Source of the DNA: Achromobacter dolens
GTDB taxonomy: Bacteria; Pseudomonadota; Gammaproteobacteria; Burkholderiales; Burkholderiaceae_B
Direction: 5' to 3'
Assembly (NCBI RefSeq): GCF_902859745.1
Contig: NZ_CADIJW010000004.1
Coordinates: forward strand, 174,798-238,797
Length of the DNA stretch: 64,000 bases
Shown: in pieces, positions 48,428 through 57,764 of the stretch
Numbering within the stretch: position 1 is the stretch's first letter
Layout of the letters: each line of letters opens with the position of its first letter
The notes under the pieces: model-generated
The model's database searches: none
Told to the model about the DNA's origin: nothing
Seen by the model: only the letters and a program-made list of their open reading frames with translations
Translations under genes and position numbers: made by a program

Positions 48428-50254
48428 TTATGCAATATTCGCGGCCGCGCCGCAGGCGTCCGCCACCACGCCGGCGCGCACCGCCGCCGACAGCGCCAGG
48501 GCGCGCGGCAGGATGTGGGCGGCGTAGAACAATCCCGTCGCCAGCTTCTCGCGATGGAACGGATCGGTCGATCCCCCCGCCAGGAGCCGGCGGCACGCCA
48601 GCACCGCGCGCGCCATCTGCCAGCCGCCATGCACGACGCCGGCCAGCATCAGGTACGGCACGCTGCTGGCGTACACCGCCCGGATATTCGCCGCGGATTG
48701 TTCAAGGATGAATTCCACGCCCGACTCATAGGCCTGGATGGCGCTGTCGAGGTTGTCGCGCAGCAGGCGCAGGCCGTCGCGGTCGGCGGCGGCCGCCCGC
48801 GACGACTCGGCCTCGACCGCCCGCAAGGTCTCGCGCATGGCCGAGATGGCGGCGTAGGCGGTGGCGCCGCCATCGCGCTGCGTCTTGCGGCTGACCAGGT
48901 CATTGGCCTGGATCGCGGTGGTGCCCTCGTAGATCGGCAGGATGCGCGCGTCGCGGTAATACTGCGCGGCCCCGGTCTCCTCGATATAGCCCATGCCGCC
49001 ATGCACCTGGATGCCGAGCGAGGCTACCTCCACCGCCGATTCGGTCGAGAAGCCCTTGACGATGGGCACCATGTATTCGTAGAACGCGCGGTTGCGGGCG
49101 CGCTGCTCGGGATCCGGGTGATGCGTGCCTTTGTCGTGCGCGGCGGCGGTCACGTACGACACGGCGCGCGCCGCCTCGGTGAGCGCCTTCATGGTCAGCA
49201 GCATGCGCTGCACGTCCGGATGGCGCGCGATCGCGACCGCCGCGGAGGAACCTTCCACCGCCCTGCCCTGCACCCGTTCGCGCGCATAGGCCAGCGCGTG
49301 CTGGTAAGCCCGCTCGGACACGCCGATGCCCTGCTGCCCGACCGAATAGCGGGCCGCGTTCATCATGATGAACATGTATTCCAGGCCGCGATTCAACTCG
49401 CCCACCAGATAGCCGACCGCGCCTTCGCCCGCCTCGCCCTTGCCCGAGCCATACAGCAGCACGGCCGTGGGACTGCCATGGATGCCCAGCTTGTGCTCCA
49501 GCGAGGCACACCAGACGTCGTTGCGCGCGCCCAGGGCGCCATCGGCGCCGACCAGGAACTTGGGCACGATGAACAGCGAGATGCCCTTGACCCCGGGCGG
49601 CGCGTCCGGCGTGCGCGCCAGCACCAGGTGGATGATGTTCTCGGCCAGGTCATGCTCGCCGTAGGTGATGAAGATCTTCTGGCCCGACAGGCGATAGCTG
49701 CCGTCTTCCTGGCGCAGCGCACGGGTGGCGACCTGGGCCAGGTCCGAGCCGGCCTGCGGCTCGGTCAGGTTCATGGTGCCGGTCCATTTGCCGCCGATGA
49801 GATTGGGCACGAACTTCTTGCGCTGTTCTTCCGAGCCGACGGTGAGGATGGCCTCGATCACGCCGTCGGTCAGCATCGGGCACAACGAAAACGCCAGGCT
49901 GGCGGCCTGGATGTTTTCGCCAGGCGCGGCCGCGACCAGCTTGGGCAGCCCCTGGCCGCCCCAGGCCTGCGGATGCTGCAGTCCCTGCCAGCCACCGGCG
50001 GCATAGTCCTTGAATCCCTGGGCGTAGCCTGGCGTCGCGGTCACATGGCCGTCGTTCCAGACGGGCGGGCGGGTATCGCCGGGTACGTTCAGCGGCGCGA
50101 TCGCCTGCTCGACGAAGCGGCCGTTCTCTTCCAGGATGGCGTCCACCAGATCGGGCGTCACCTCTTCGAATCCGGGCAGTTTGAGGACGTCGTCCAGGCC
50201 GGCCAGTTCCTTCAGCGCGAAGCGGAAATCCTGCAGCGGGGTAAGGTAGGGCAT
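48428..50254 (-). CDS. Acyl-CoA dehydrogenase, large DmdC-like type
   Basis: The 608-residue protein starts MPYLTPLQDFRFALKELAGL after GGAGAC. It has an AcdN-type N-terminal helix region, then the FAD/acyl motifs TGTMNLTEPQAGSDLAQVAT and KIFITYGEHDLAENIIHLVL. Next come ESAVEVASLGIQVHGGMGYI and EGTTAIQANDLVSRK with the likely catalytic glutamate region, and a C-terminal extension. This about 600-residue class includes 3-methylmercaptopropionyl-CoA dehydrogenases and related enzymes of unknown substrate. Electrons would go to EtfAB, encoded in this window. Confidence 0.9.
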   Translation of the reverse strand: MPYLTPLQDFRFALKELAGLDDVLKLPGFEEVTPDLVDAILEENGRFVEQAIAPLNVPGDTRPPVWNDGHVTATPGYAQGFKDYAAGGWQGLQHPQAWGGQGLPKLVAAAPGENIQAASLAFSLCPMLTDGVIEAILTVGSEEQRKKFVPNLIGGKWTGTMNLTEPQAGSDLAQVATRALRQEDGSYRLSGQKIFITYGEHDLAENIIHLVLARTPDAPPGVKGISLFIVPKFLVGADGALGARNDVWCASLEHKLGIHGSPTAVLLYGSGKGEAGEGAVGYLVGELNRGLEYMFIMMNAARYSVGQQGIGVSERAYQHALAYARERVQGRAVEGSSAAVAIARHPDVQRMLLTMKALTEAARAVSYVTAAAHDKGTHHPDPEQRARNRAFYEYMVPIVKGFSTESAVEVASLGIQVHGGMGYIEETGAAQYYRDARILPIYEGTTAIQANDLVSRKTQRDGGATAYAAISAMRETLRAVEAESSRAAAADRDGLRLLRDNLDSAIQAYESGVEFILEQSAANIRAVYASSVPYLMLAGVVHGGWQMARAVLACRRLLAGGSTDPFHREKLATGLFYAAHILPRALALSAAVRAGVVADACGAAANIA

Positions 50255-50415
50255 CTTGTCTCCATGAGCCTGCGCCCGTGACGGCGGGGGCGGCGGGGTG
50301 CGATGGGATGCCGCCTTGGGCGACACGCATGGCGCGGTCGATGGCGGTCTCGGTAGTTTCCCTAGCCTATGTTAAACCCTCGCTCCGCCTCATGGGGCAA
50401 CGCGCCCTGCCGGCC

Positions 50416-52119
50416 TCATCCACCGAGGTGATGCGCCAGCGACACAATGATCGGCCCCAGCACCGGCAACAGCACGTTGGCGATGGCGTAGGTCACGGTG
50501 TAGCCCAGCAGCGGCACCGCGCTGCCGCTGGCGCCCAGGATGGCGCTGATCGCCGGCGTGCTGACGTGCTGGCCCGCGATGGCGCCGACCAGCAGCGGCC
50601 CCTCTATCTTGAGCAGCTTGTGCCCGACCCACAGCGACAGGCAGGCCGGCCCGAGCGATACCAGCAGGCCGATCAGCGGCAGCACCGCGCCGTGCTCGCG
50701 GATCAGCGACACCGCCTCCGGCCCGGCCGACAGGCCGACGCAGGCGACAAACACCGCCAGCCCCAGATCCTTGAGCAATTGCACCGCCTGGTCCGGCATG
50801 TGCCCCAATGCGGGCCGCTTGGCGTTGATCCAGCCGCACACCAGGCCGCTGACCAGGGCGCCGCCGCCGCTGCCCAGCGACACCGGAATGCCCCAGAGGC
50901 GTGCCCCCAGCGCGCCGATCATCAAGCCCGCGAGAATGCCGAAGGCCAGGAACACCAGGTCGGTCACGCCGCTGCGCCGCAGCTCGTTGCCCAGCCCCGC
51001 GCCGGCCTGCGACAACTCGGGCTCGGCGCCCACCAGCGTCACCAGGTCGCCATACTGCACCACGGTGGCAGGCGTGAGCGGCAGCATATGACCGGACCGC
51101 TGGATCGACTGCAGGAACACGCCCCGCGCCCGCTGCGCGCGCGGCCCCTTGGCCAATTCGCCCAGGGTGCGGCCATTGACCGTCTTCCTGTTGACGATGA
51201 CTTGCAACTCGGCCAGTTGCAGGTCATCGGCATGCGCCTCCGGCAACTGGATCTCCGGCCCGACGACCGAGCCGGCCCGCAGCGCGAAGCGGCGCAGGCC
51301 CAGCACGACGACGATATCGCCGGTGGCCAGCCGGTCCTCGGGCGTGGGCTCGATCGCCTCGCCATTGCGCAGGATGCGGCTGATGGCGGTGCGTCCGCCC
51401 AATTCGGCTTCGACCTCGCCCACCGTCCTGCCGTCCGCGTCCTTGACCACGTGCGAGCGGCCCACCAGCCGCGGCAGGGTCGGCAGCAGGTTCTCGTCGG
51501 TCTCGCCCGGCCCCCCGCCCAGTTTCTCCTCAAGCGCTTTGGAGGCCTCGCGCAGGTTGATGCGCAACAGGGCCGGCGCCACCTGGCTGGTGAAGAACAC
51601 GATGCTGATCAGGCCCACCAGATAAGTCAGCGTGTAGGCGGTGGCGATATTGGCCTCCATGCGCTGCACGTCGGCGTCGGGCAGACCCAGGTGCTTGAGC
51701 GCCTCCGCCGCGGTCCCGACCACGGCCGACTCGGTTGCCGCCCCGGCAGCCAGTCCAGCCGCCGTGCCCGCGTCCAGCCCGAACAGCGGCACCGCCAGCA
51801 GCACGATGGTCAGCACCAGCAGCGCCTCGATGATGGGCAGCACGATGTAGCGCAGGCTGGACCGGTTCAGGTTGGCGAAGAACTGCGGTCCGCCCGAATA
51901 GCCCATGGCGAAGATGAACAGGGCGAACGCGACCTCCTTCAGGTCGCCGCGCATCTGGCAACCGGTCTGGCCGATCAGCAGGGCAACGATGAGCGTGCCG
52001 CACACGCCCCCGAGCTGGATCGGCCCGACCTTGAGCTTGCCGATCAGGTATCCCAACCCCACCGTCAGAAACAGCACCGCGATGGGAACGTTATTGAAAA
52101 ACCCGACTGAGCACGTCAT
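50416..52119 (-). CDS. AspT/YidE-family antiporter (first copy)
   Basis: The 567-residue protein has two blocks of transmembrane helices around a central cytosolic part with two TrkA_C-type domains (about 200-370). FAMGYSGGPQFFANLNRSSL and GLAAGAATESAVVGTAAEAL are family motifs. AspT exchanges aspartate for alanine; beside asdA this copy may do the same or carry a related anion. It lies 37 nt after asdA. Confidence 0.9.
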   Translation of the reverse strand: MTCSVGFFNNVPIAVLFLTVGLGYLIGKLKVGPIQLGGVCGTLIVALLIGQTGCQMRGDLKEVAFALFIFAMGYSGGPQFFANLNRSSLRYIVLPIIEALLVLTIVLLAVPLFGLDAGTAAGLAAGAATESAVVGTAAEALKHLGLPDADVQRMEANIATAYTLTYLVGLISIVFFTSQVAPALLRINLREASKALEEKLGGGPGETDENLLPTLPRLVGRSHVVKDADGRTVGEVEAELGGRTAISRILRNGEAIEPTPEDRLATGDIVVVLGLRRFALRAGSVVGPEIQLPEAHADDLQLAELQVIVNRKTVNGRTLGELAKGPRAQRARGVFLQSIQRSGHMLPLTPATVVQYGDLVTLVGAEPELSQAGAGLGNELRRSGVTDLVFLAFGILAGLMIGALGARLWGIPVSLGSGGGALVSGLVCGWINAKRPALGHMPDQAVQLLKDLGLAVFVACVGLSAGPEAVSLIREHGAVLPLIGLLVSLGPACLSLWVGHKLLKIEGPLLVGAIAGQHVSTPAISAILGASGSAVPLLGYTVTYAIANVLLPVLGPIIVSLAHHLGG

Positions 52120-52156
52120 GAGGTCATGTCACCCTGGATCTGGCGGACGATGGCGG

Positions 52157-53971
52157 CTACTTCGCCCCTTTGGTGGCCGAGCGCTCGGCCTTGGCGGCCT
52201 TCTTGACCGCCTGCTTCACCGCCTTCTTGGCGGCTTGCTTGCCGGCGGCCTTGCGCTTGGCGGCGGCGGGCTTGACCTTCTGGCCCTTGCCGGCGGTCGG
52301 ACCCGAACGCACCAGGTGGCCGGCCTTCCAGGCCTCGACGTATTCCGTGGCGGCGTCGACCATGTGCTTGCCGATCTTGGAATAGTCGCCATCATCCAGG
52401 TTGGCCAGCGAAATCCGGATCGACCACGGCGGGCCGCCGAAACCGCCGCCGTCCATCAACACCACGCCGGATTTCTCGGCCAGGCGGAACAGGAAGTCGA
52501 CCGGCTCGTAGTTCGACGTCATGTATTTGCAGAAGGCATCGCCGTAGGTGTTCTTGGCCCACACCATGAAGTCCAGCTCGACGTAGTACCAGCCGCGCAT
52601 CGGGTCTTCCGGCGGCAGCGGCGCCCCCAGCCCGCGCCACAGCGCGTCGCGTCGGGCGCGCACGATCTGCATCGTCAGGTGCTTGTAGGCGTCCTTCAGG
52701 TCCAGCAGGTGCGACAGGGCGAAAAAGCCCATCTGCACCTGTTGCGGCAGCGACAGGCCGGCGGTGTGGTTCAGCGCCACGTTGCGGCTGTCGGCCACCA
52801 TTCGGTCGATGAACTTGAGCTTCTCGGGCTCCATGGTCATGGCGCCATAGCGCTTGTTCAGGCGCTTCTTCCACGACGCCGGCAGCTCGGCGATGCGGCG
52901 GTCCATGGTGTTCTGCTCGTGGGTCGCGATCACGCCCAGGCGCCAGCCGGTGCAGCCGAAGTTCTTCGAGAACGAATACACGCAGATGGTGTTGTGCGGC
53001 ACCTCGGCCATCAGCGAGCGGAAGTTGGGCACGAAGGTGCCGTACACGTCGTCTGTCACCAGCACCAGGTCCGGATTCTTGCGGATCAGTCCCACGATCT
53101 GCTTCATCTCGACCGGGCTGAAGGCGACCGACGGCGGGTTGCTGGGGTTCACCGTCACCGCCAGCTTGATCTTCGGATTCTCGAGCTTGGCGATTTCCGA
53201 GGCCGGATAGTGCCAGTCGTGGGTGCCGTCGGCGCGCACGCTACTGGCGTTGATGGCGACGATCTTGAACTGGAAGCGCTCCAGGTGCGCGATCTCGATG
53301 TAGGGCGTGAAGGTCGGCAGGAACAGCGCGATGGTATCGCCCTGCTTGAGCAGCCCGTTCTGCATCAGCGAATCGAAGATGTAGCACATGGCCGCCGTGC
53401 CGCCCTCGACCGGGAACAGGTCGAACTTGCCCTTGGGCGGCCGGCCGTCGCACATTTCCTTGATCAGGTAGTCATGCACCACCTGCTCAAGATGCACCAG
53501 GGCGCGCGGCGGCACCGGATAGTTGTCGCCGATGACGCTGTCGGTCAGCTCATGGATCCATTCGTCGGGCACGAAGTTCTTGATCTTCACGCCGTACTCC
53601 AGCACCCCGGCCAGGAAGTCCGCGCCCGCCGCGCCCTTGTTCTTGGACAGGAACTTGCGCAGGCGGTCGGCGCAGCCCTTCTTGGGCGGCATGCCCGCCA
53701 GGATCACATCGTCGCGCACCCGGCGCGCTTCCTTCATGGCGAACTGGCCCAGCAGGAAGAAGGCGTCGCGCGGTTCGGTGGCAATCCAGTTGGGATTGCC
53801 GCGACCCGCGTTCAACATGGTCAGCGCGGCCGTCTGCTGGGTGTCCTTGGCCAGCGTGATCAGATAATCCTTCAGTTCAAAGGGAGACAGTTGCTCCAGG
53901 TCGCGTTGGCGCGAGCGGGTGGTTTTCAGGGCCGAGGCCAGGCTGACGGTGAGAGGCGCGGTGGAAGCCAT
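52157..53971 (-). CDS. asdA: Aspartate 4-decarboxylase (bifunctional aminotransferase)
   Basis: The 604-residue PLP enzyme contains ALTMLNAGRGNPNWIATEPR, VEGGTAAMCYIFDSLMQNGL, AVTVNPSNPPSVAFSPVEMK and the PLP lysine Lys336 in YSFSKNFGCTGWRLGVIATH. It splits L-aspartate to L-alanine and CO2. Together with AspT antiport this forms a proton-consuming cycle. Residues 560-604 are a Lys/Ala-rich tail (KQAAKKAVKQAVKKAAKAER) beyond the usual length of about 530-545. Confidence 0.94.
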   Translation of the reverse strand: MASTAPLTVSLASALKTTRSRQRDLEQLSPFELKDYLITLAKDTQQTAALTMLNAGRGNPNWIATEPRDAFFLLGQFAMKEARRVRDDVILAGMPPKKGCADRLRKFLSKNKGAAGADFLAGVLEYGVKIKNFVPDEWIHELTDSVIGDNYPVPPRALVHLEQVVHDYLIKEMCDGRPPKGKFDLFPVEGGTAAMCYIFDSLMQNGLLKQGDTIALFLPTFTPYIEIAHLERFQFKIVAINASSVRADGTHDWHYPASEIAKLENPKIKLAVTVNPSNPPSVAFSPVEMKQIVGLIRKNPDLVLVTDDVYGTFVPNFRSLMAEVPHNTICVYSFSKNFGCTGWRLGVIATHEQNTMDRRIAELPASWKKRLNKRYGAMTMEPEKLKFIDRMVADSRNVALNHTAGLSLPQQVQMGFFALSHLLDLKDAYKHLTMQIVRARRDALWRGLGAPLPPEDPMRGWYYVELDFMVWAKNTYGDAFCKYMTSNYEPVDFLFRLAEKSGVVLMDGGGFGGPPWSIRISLANLDDGDYSKIGKHMVDAATEYVEAWKAGHLVRSGPTAGKGQKVKPAAAKRKAAGKQAAKKAVKQAVKKAAKAERSATKGAK

Positions 53972-54031
53972 TGTTCAGTTACTCCTGGTTTGCGATTGAC
54001 GGACGCTTGCCGGGAATTTCCCGGACGGATG

Positions 54032-54110
54032 GTCCGCCCGCGGTTCGCGGGCGGACATCCCGCAGAAATCCGTTTCCCCCGAAGGGCGAGATTTCCTTCG
54101 GCGGAAACGG
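54032..54110 (-). other. Two hairpins between aspT and asdA
   Basis: One hairpin pairs 54032-54042 with 54046-54056 (11 bp, 3-nt loop). The other pairs 54070-54085 with 54095-54110 (15 bp, one C-C mismatch, 9-nt loop). The second starts 3 nt after the upstream aspT stop. Neither has a T run, so differential mRNA stability or attenuation is likelier than full termination. Confidence 0.5.
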
Positions 54111-54113
54111 CCC

Positions 54114-55805
54114 CTAGGTCATGAGCATGACGATGACAATGCCCCAGATGATGAGCAGGGTATTGCCGATGGCGTAGGGCACGGTGTAGCCCAGGGCGGG
54201 CACCTGGCTCTTCGCGGTCTCGGTGATCTGGCCGATGGCGGCGGTGGTGGTGCGGGCGCCGGCGCAGACGCCCAGCACGATGGCCGGATGGAACTTGAAC
54301 ACGTAGCGGGCGATATACACCCCCAATATCATCGGCACGCTGGTGGCGATGATGCCCGCAATGAAAAGCTTGGCGCCCAGTTGCTGGAAGCCCTGCACGA
54401 AGCCTGGGCCCGAACTGATTCCGACCACGGCCACGAAGGCGGTCAGGCCGACCGAAGTGAGGAACCAGTGCACGGGTTCCGGCACCCGGCCAAAAGTCGG
54501 GTGCACCGATCGCAGATAGCCGAAGATCAGCCCCGCGATCAGCGAGCCGCCCGAAGTCGACAGCGTGATCGGAATGCCGCCCACGGTCAGCACCAGCGTG
54601 CCGAACAGCCCGCCCAGCAGGATGCCGAAGCCCACGAACACCATGTCGGTCTGCTCGGTGGCGCGGTCCACGTACCCCACCTTGCCAACCACGCGCTCGA
54701 CATCGCGCTTGGCGCCAAGGAGGAACAGGCGGTCGCCGCGGTCGAGCTTGAGGCCCCAGTTGATCGGCATCTCATGGCCGCCGCGAACCACTTTGCGCAG
54801 GAACACGCCACGCCCCAGTGCGCGCACCTGCTCCATTTCGGCGATTTCCTTGACGGTCTTGCCCGCCAGGTTCTTGTTGGTCAGCACGACCTCGACGATC
54901 TCGGCGGGCAGGTTGATCAGGTCACGGTCCTCGACTTCGGCGCCGATGATCCCGGCCGCCTGCAATACCAGCGCGTCGTGCCGGCCAGCCACGCCCAGGA
55001 CGTCGCCGGCCTGCAGCACGGTGGTGGAATCGGTGTCGAGGATCTGGTCGCCGCGGCGGATGCGCTCGATGAACACGCGCGCCTCGACGAAGCGCGACTC
55101 GACATCGCCCACGGTCTTGCCGACCCATTCGGAATGATCGAGCTTGTAGGCGCGAGAGATGAACTTGCGGTAGCCCGACAGCTCCATCGAATCCGCGCCG
55201 CCGGACATCTTGGCCTCGTACTCCTTGCACTCCTTGACGATGTCCACGCGCATCAGTTTCGGGCCCAGCGAGGCCAGCAGCCAGGCGCTGCCGACTGTGC
55301 CGAAGATGTAGCAGACCGCATACGCCACCGGAATGCTGTCGATCCACTTCTTCTTGGTGGCCGCGTCGATGCCCAGGCCGTTAATGGTGTCGGTGGCCAC
55401 CCCCATTACCGCGGAAATGGTCTGCGCCCCGGACAGCAGGCCCGCGCCAGTGCCGGCGTCAAAACCGAATCCCACCGCAGTGCCCCAGGTCACCAGCAGG
55501 CAGATGACGCAGATGACCACGGCGAAAATGACTTGCGGCAGGCCATCGCTTTTCATGCCGCGAAAGAATTGCGGGCCGACGCCATAGCCCAGGCCGAACA
55601 GGAACAGCAGGAAGAAGACTTGTTTGACGATCGGGGCGATCGTGATATCGAGCTGGCCGACCAGCACGCCCACCAGCAGGGTGCCGGTGACCGCCCCCAG
55701 GTTGAATCCGAATATCTTTTTGGCACCGATCCAATATCCCAGACCCAGGGTAAGGAATATCGCCAGTTCCGGATATTTCCGCAGAGTGTCAAATAACCAT
55801 TCCAT
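54114..55805 (-). CDS. aspT: Aspartate-alanine antiporter AspT (second copy)
   Basis: The 563-residue protein starts MEWLFDTLRKYPELAIFLTL. It has the family layout: five or six helices, two TrkA_C domains (about 200-370), then the second helix block ending TTTAAIGQITETAKSQVPAL. FGLGYGVGPQFFRGMKSDGL matches AspT. Gene order aspT-asdA is the classical arrangement, so this copy is the likely partner of the decarboxylase. Confidence 0.93.
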   Translation of the reverse strand: MEWLFDTLRKYPELAIFLTLGLGYWIGAKKIFGFNLGAVTGTLLVGVLVGQLDITIAPIVKQVFFLLFLFGLGYGVGPQFFRGMKSDGLPQVIFAVVICVICLLVTWGTAVGFGFDAGTGAGLLSGAQTISAVMGVATDTINGLGIDAATKKKWIDSIPVAYAVCYIFGTVGSAWLLASLGPKLMRVDIVKECKEYEAKMSGGADSMELSGYRKFISRAYKLDHSEWVGKTVGDVESRFVEARVFIERIRRGDQILDTDSTTVLQAGDVLGVAGRHDALVLQAAGIIGAEVEDRDLINLPAEIVEVVLTNKNLAGKTVKEIAEMEQVRALGRGVFLRKVVRGGHEMPINWGLKLDRGDRLFLLGAKRDVERVVGKVGYVDRATEQTDMVFVGFGILLGGLFGTLVLTVGGIPITLSTSGGSLIAGLIFGYLRSVHPTFGRVPEPVHWFLTSVGLTAFVAVVGISSGPGFVQGFQQLGAKLFIAGIIATSVPMILGVYIARYVFKFHPAIVLGVCAGARTTTAAIGQITETAKSQVPALGYTVPYAIGNTLLIIWGIVIVMLMT

Positions 55806-55942
55806 CCCGAATCTCCTTCGTTATGTACCGGCCAAGCACTTGCGCGAATCCTATCTGCGCGCGGCATACATTATCAGAATCTTTCCAAAGATCAAAAGAT
55901 TCCCACTATAAATATCAAATAGTTTCGTTTGTCAGGTGCAAT

Positions 55943-55979
55943 AAAAAAGCCCGCGGACACATAATGTCCGCGGGCTTTT
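55943..55979 (-). terminator. Intrinsic terminator after etfA
   Basis: GCCCGCGGACA and TGTCCGCGGGC form a perfect 11-bp stem with a 5-nt loop. Six T follow on the minus strand. It ends etfB-etfA transcription 26 nt after the etfA stop. Confidence 0.9.
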
Positions 55980-56004
55980 GGCATTAACGCCGGGGCGCGT
56001 CGAC

Positions 56005-56934
56005 TTACAGGGCGCTGGTCAGTTCGGGAACCACCTGGAACAGATCGCCAACCAGGCCATAATCGGCCACGCCGAAAATCGGCGCTTCGGCATCCTTGTT
56101 GATGGCGACGATGACCTTGGAGTCTTTCATGCCGGCCAGATGCTGGATGGCGCCGGAAATGCCGACGGCCACGTACAGTTGCGGCGCAACGATCTTGCCG
56201 GTCTGGCCGACCTGCCAATCGTTCGGCGCGTAGCCGGCATCGACCGCGGCGCGCGAGGCGCCCAGGGCCGCGCCGAGCTTGTCGGCCAGCGGATCCAGGA
56301 TCTTGAAGTTCTCGGCGCTGCCCAGGCCACGCCCGCCGGACACGACGACGCGGGCGCCGGCCAGTTCCGGACGGTCGCTCTTGGCGACTTCGCGGCCGAC
56401 GAAGCTCGACAGGCCGGAATCGGCCACGGCGGCGACGTCTTCCACGGCGGCCGAGCCGCCCTGCGCGGCCACGGCGTCAAAGCCCGTGGTGCGCACGGTG
56501 ATGACCTTGACCGGGTCGGCCGATTGCACGGTGGCGATGGCGTTGCCGGCGTAGATCGGGCGCTGGAAGGTGTCGGCGGATTCGACACCGATGATGTCGG
56601 AGATCTGGGCCACGTCGAGCTTGGCGGCCACGCGCGGGGCGACGTTCTTGCCCGAGGCGGTGGCCGGGAACAGGATGTGGCTGTAGCCCGAGGCCACGGC
56701 CAGCACCTGGGCGGCGACGTTCTCGGCCAGGCCGTCGGCCAGTTGCGGCGCGTCGGCCAGCAGCACCTTGGCCACGCCGGCCGCCTGCGCGGCCTGGTCG
56801 GCCACGGCGCGGGCATTGGCGCCGGCGACCAGCACGTGGACGTCGCCTCCGATCTTGGCGGCGGCGGCGACGGCGTTCAGGGTTGCGCCCTTGAGCTGGG
56901 CGTTATCGTGTTCGGCAATAACCAGCGTCGTCAT
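56005..56934 (-). CDS. etfA: Electron transfer flavoprotein alpha subunit
   Basis: The 309-residue protein from ATG 56934 has [20 protein letters not shown], the FAD-binding C-terminal motif [40 protein letters not shown] and [20 protein letters not shown]. With EtfB it carries electrons from acyl-CoA dehydrogenases to the quinone pool. It follows etfB after 1 nt. Confidence 0.97.
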   Translation of the reverse strand: MTTLVIAEHDNAQLKGATLNAVAAAAKIGGDVHVLVAGANARAVADQAAQAAGVAKVLLADAPQLADGLAENVAAQVLAVASGYSHILFPATASGKNVAPRVAAKLDVAQISDIIGVESADTFQRPIYAGNAIATVQSADPVKVITVRTTGFDAVAAQGGSAAVEDVAAVADSGLSSFVGREVAKSDRPELAGARVVVSGGRGLGSAENFKILDPLADKLGAALGASRAAVDAGYAPNDWQVGQTGKIVAPQLYVAVGISGAIQHLAGMKDSKVIVAINKDAEAPIFGVADYGLVGDLFQVVPELTSAL

Positions 56935-56935
56935 C

Positions 56936-57685
56936 TCAAACCACCTTCGCTTCGTTCTTGAGTTTGTCCACCAGGGCCGCGACATCGGCCACCTTGATGC
57001 CGGCCTTGCGGGCGGGCGGCTCGCTGACCTTGAGCGTCTTCAGGCGCGGCGCCGGATCCACACCCAGTTCCTCGGGGGTCACGGTATCCAGCTGCTTCTT
57101 CTTGGCCTTCATGATGTTCGGCAGCGTGACGTAGCGCGGCTCGTTCAGGCGCAGGTCGGTGGTGATGATGGCCGGCAGCTTGAGCGTCAGCGTTTCCAGG
57201 CCGCCGTCCACTTCACGCGTGACGGTGGCCTTGCCATCGGCCAGCTCGACCTTGCTGGCGAACGTGGCTTGCGGCCAGTCCAGCAGCGCGGCCAGCATCT
57301 GGCCGGTCTGGTTGGCGTCGTCGTCGATGGCCTGCTTGCCCAGGATCACCAGTTGCGGCTGTTCCTTGTCGACGAGCGCCTTGAGCAGCTTGGCCACGGC
57401 CAGCGGTTGCAGTTCGGCGTCGGTCTGGACCAGCACGCCACGGTCGGCGCCGATGGCCATGGCGGTGCGCAGGGTTTCCTGGCATTGCGCAACGCCGCAA
57501 GAAACCGCCACGACCTCGGCCACGGCGCCCTTTTCCTTCAATCGGGTGGCTTCCTCGACGGCGATCTCGTCAAAGGGGTTCATCGACATCTTCACATTGG
57601 CGATATCCACGCCGGTCTGATCAGACTTGACGCGCACTTTGACGTTGTAGTCAACGACGCGCTTGACAGGTACCAACACCTTCAT
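56936..57685 (-). CDS. etfB: Electron transfer flavoprotein beta subunit
   Basis: The 249-residue protein begins [20 protein letters not shown] after GGAGG. It has [40 protein letters not shown] and the EtfB signature around [20 protein letters not shown]. It binds AMP and pairs with EtfA. First of the etfBA pair. Confidence 0.97.
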   Translation of the reverse strand: MKVLVPVKRVVDYNVKVRVKSDQTGVDIANVKMSMNPFDEIAVEEATRLKEKGAVAEVVAVSCGVAQCQETLRTAMAIGADRGVLVQTDAELQPLAVAKLLKALVDKEQPQLVILGKQAIDDDANQTGQMLAALLDWPQATFASKVELADGKATVTREVDGGLETLTLKLPAIITTDLRLNEPRYVTLPNIMKAKKKQLDTVTPEELGVDPAPRLKTLKVSEPPARKAGIKVADVAALVDKLKNEAKVV

Positions 57686-57764
57686 CCCGCTGCCTCCAAA
57701 TGGAAATAAATTCCCGGCGGATCAACGACCCGCCGGGATCGCATTGCACAATTTTTTCCTGATT

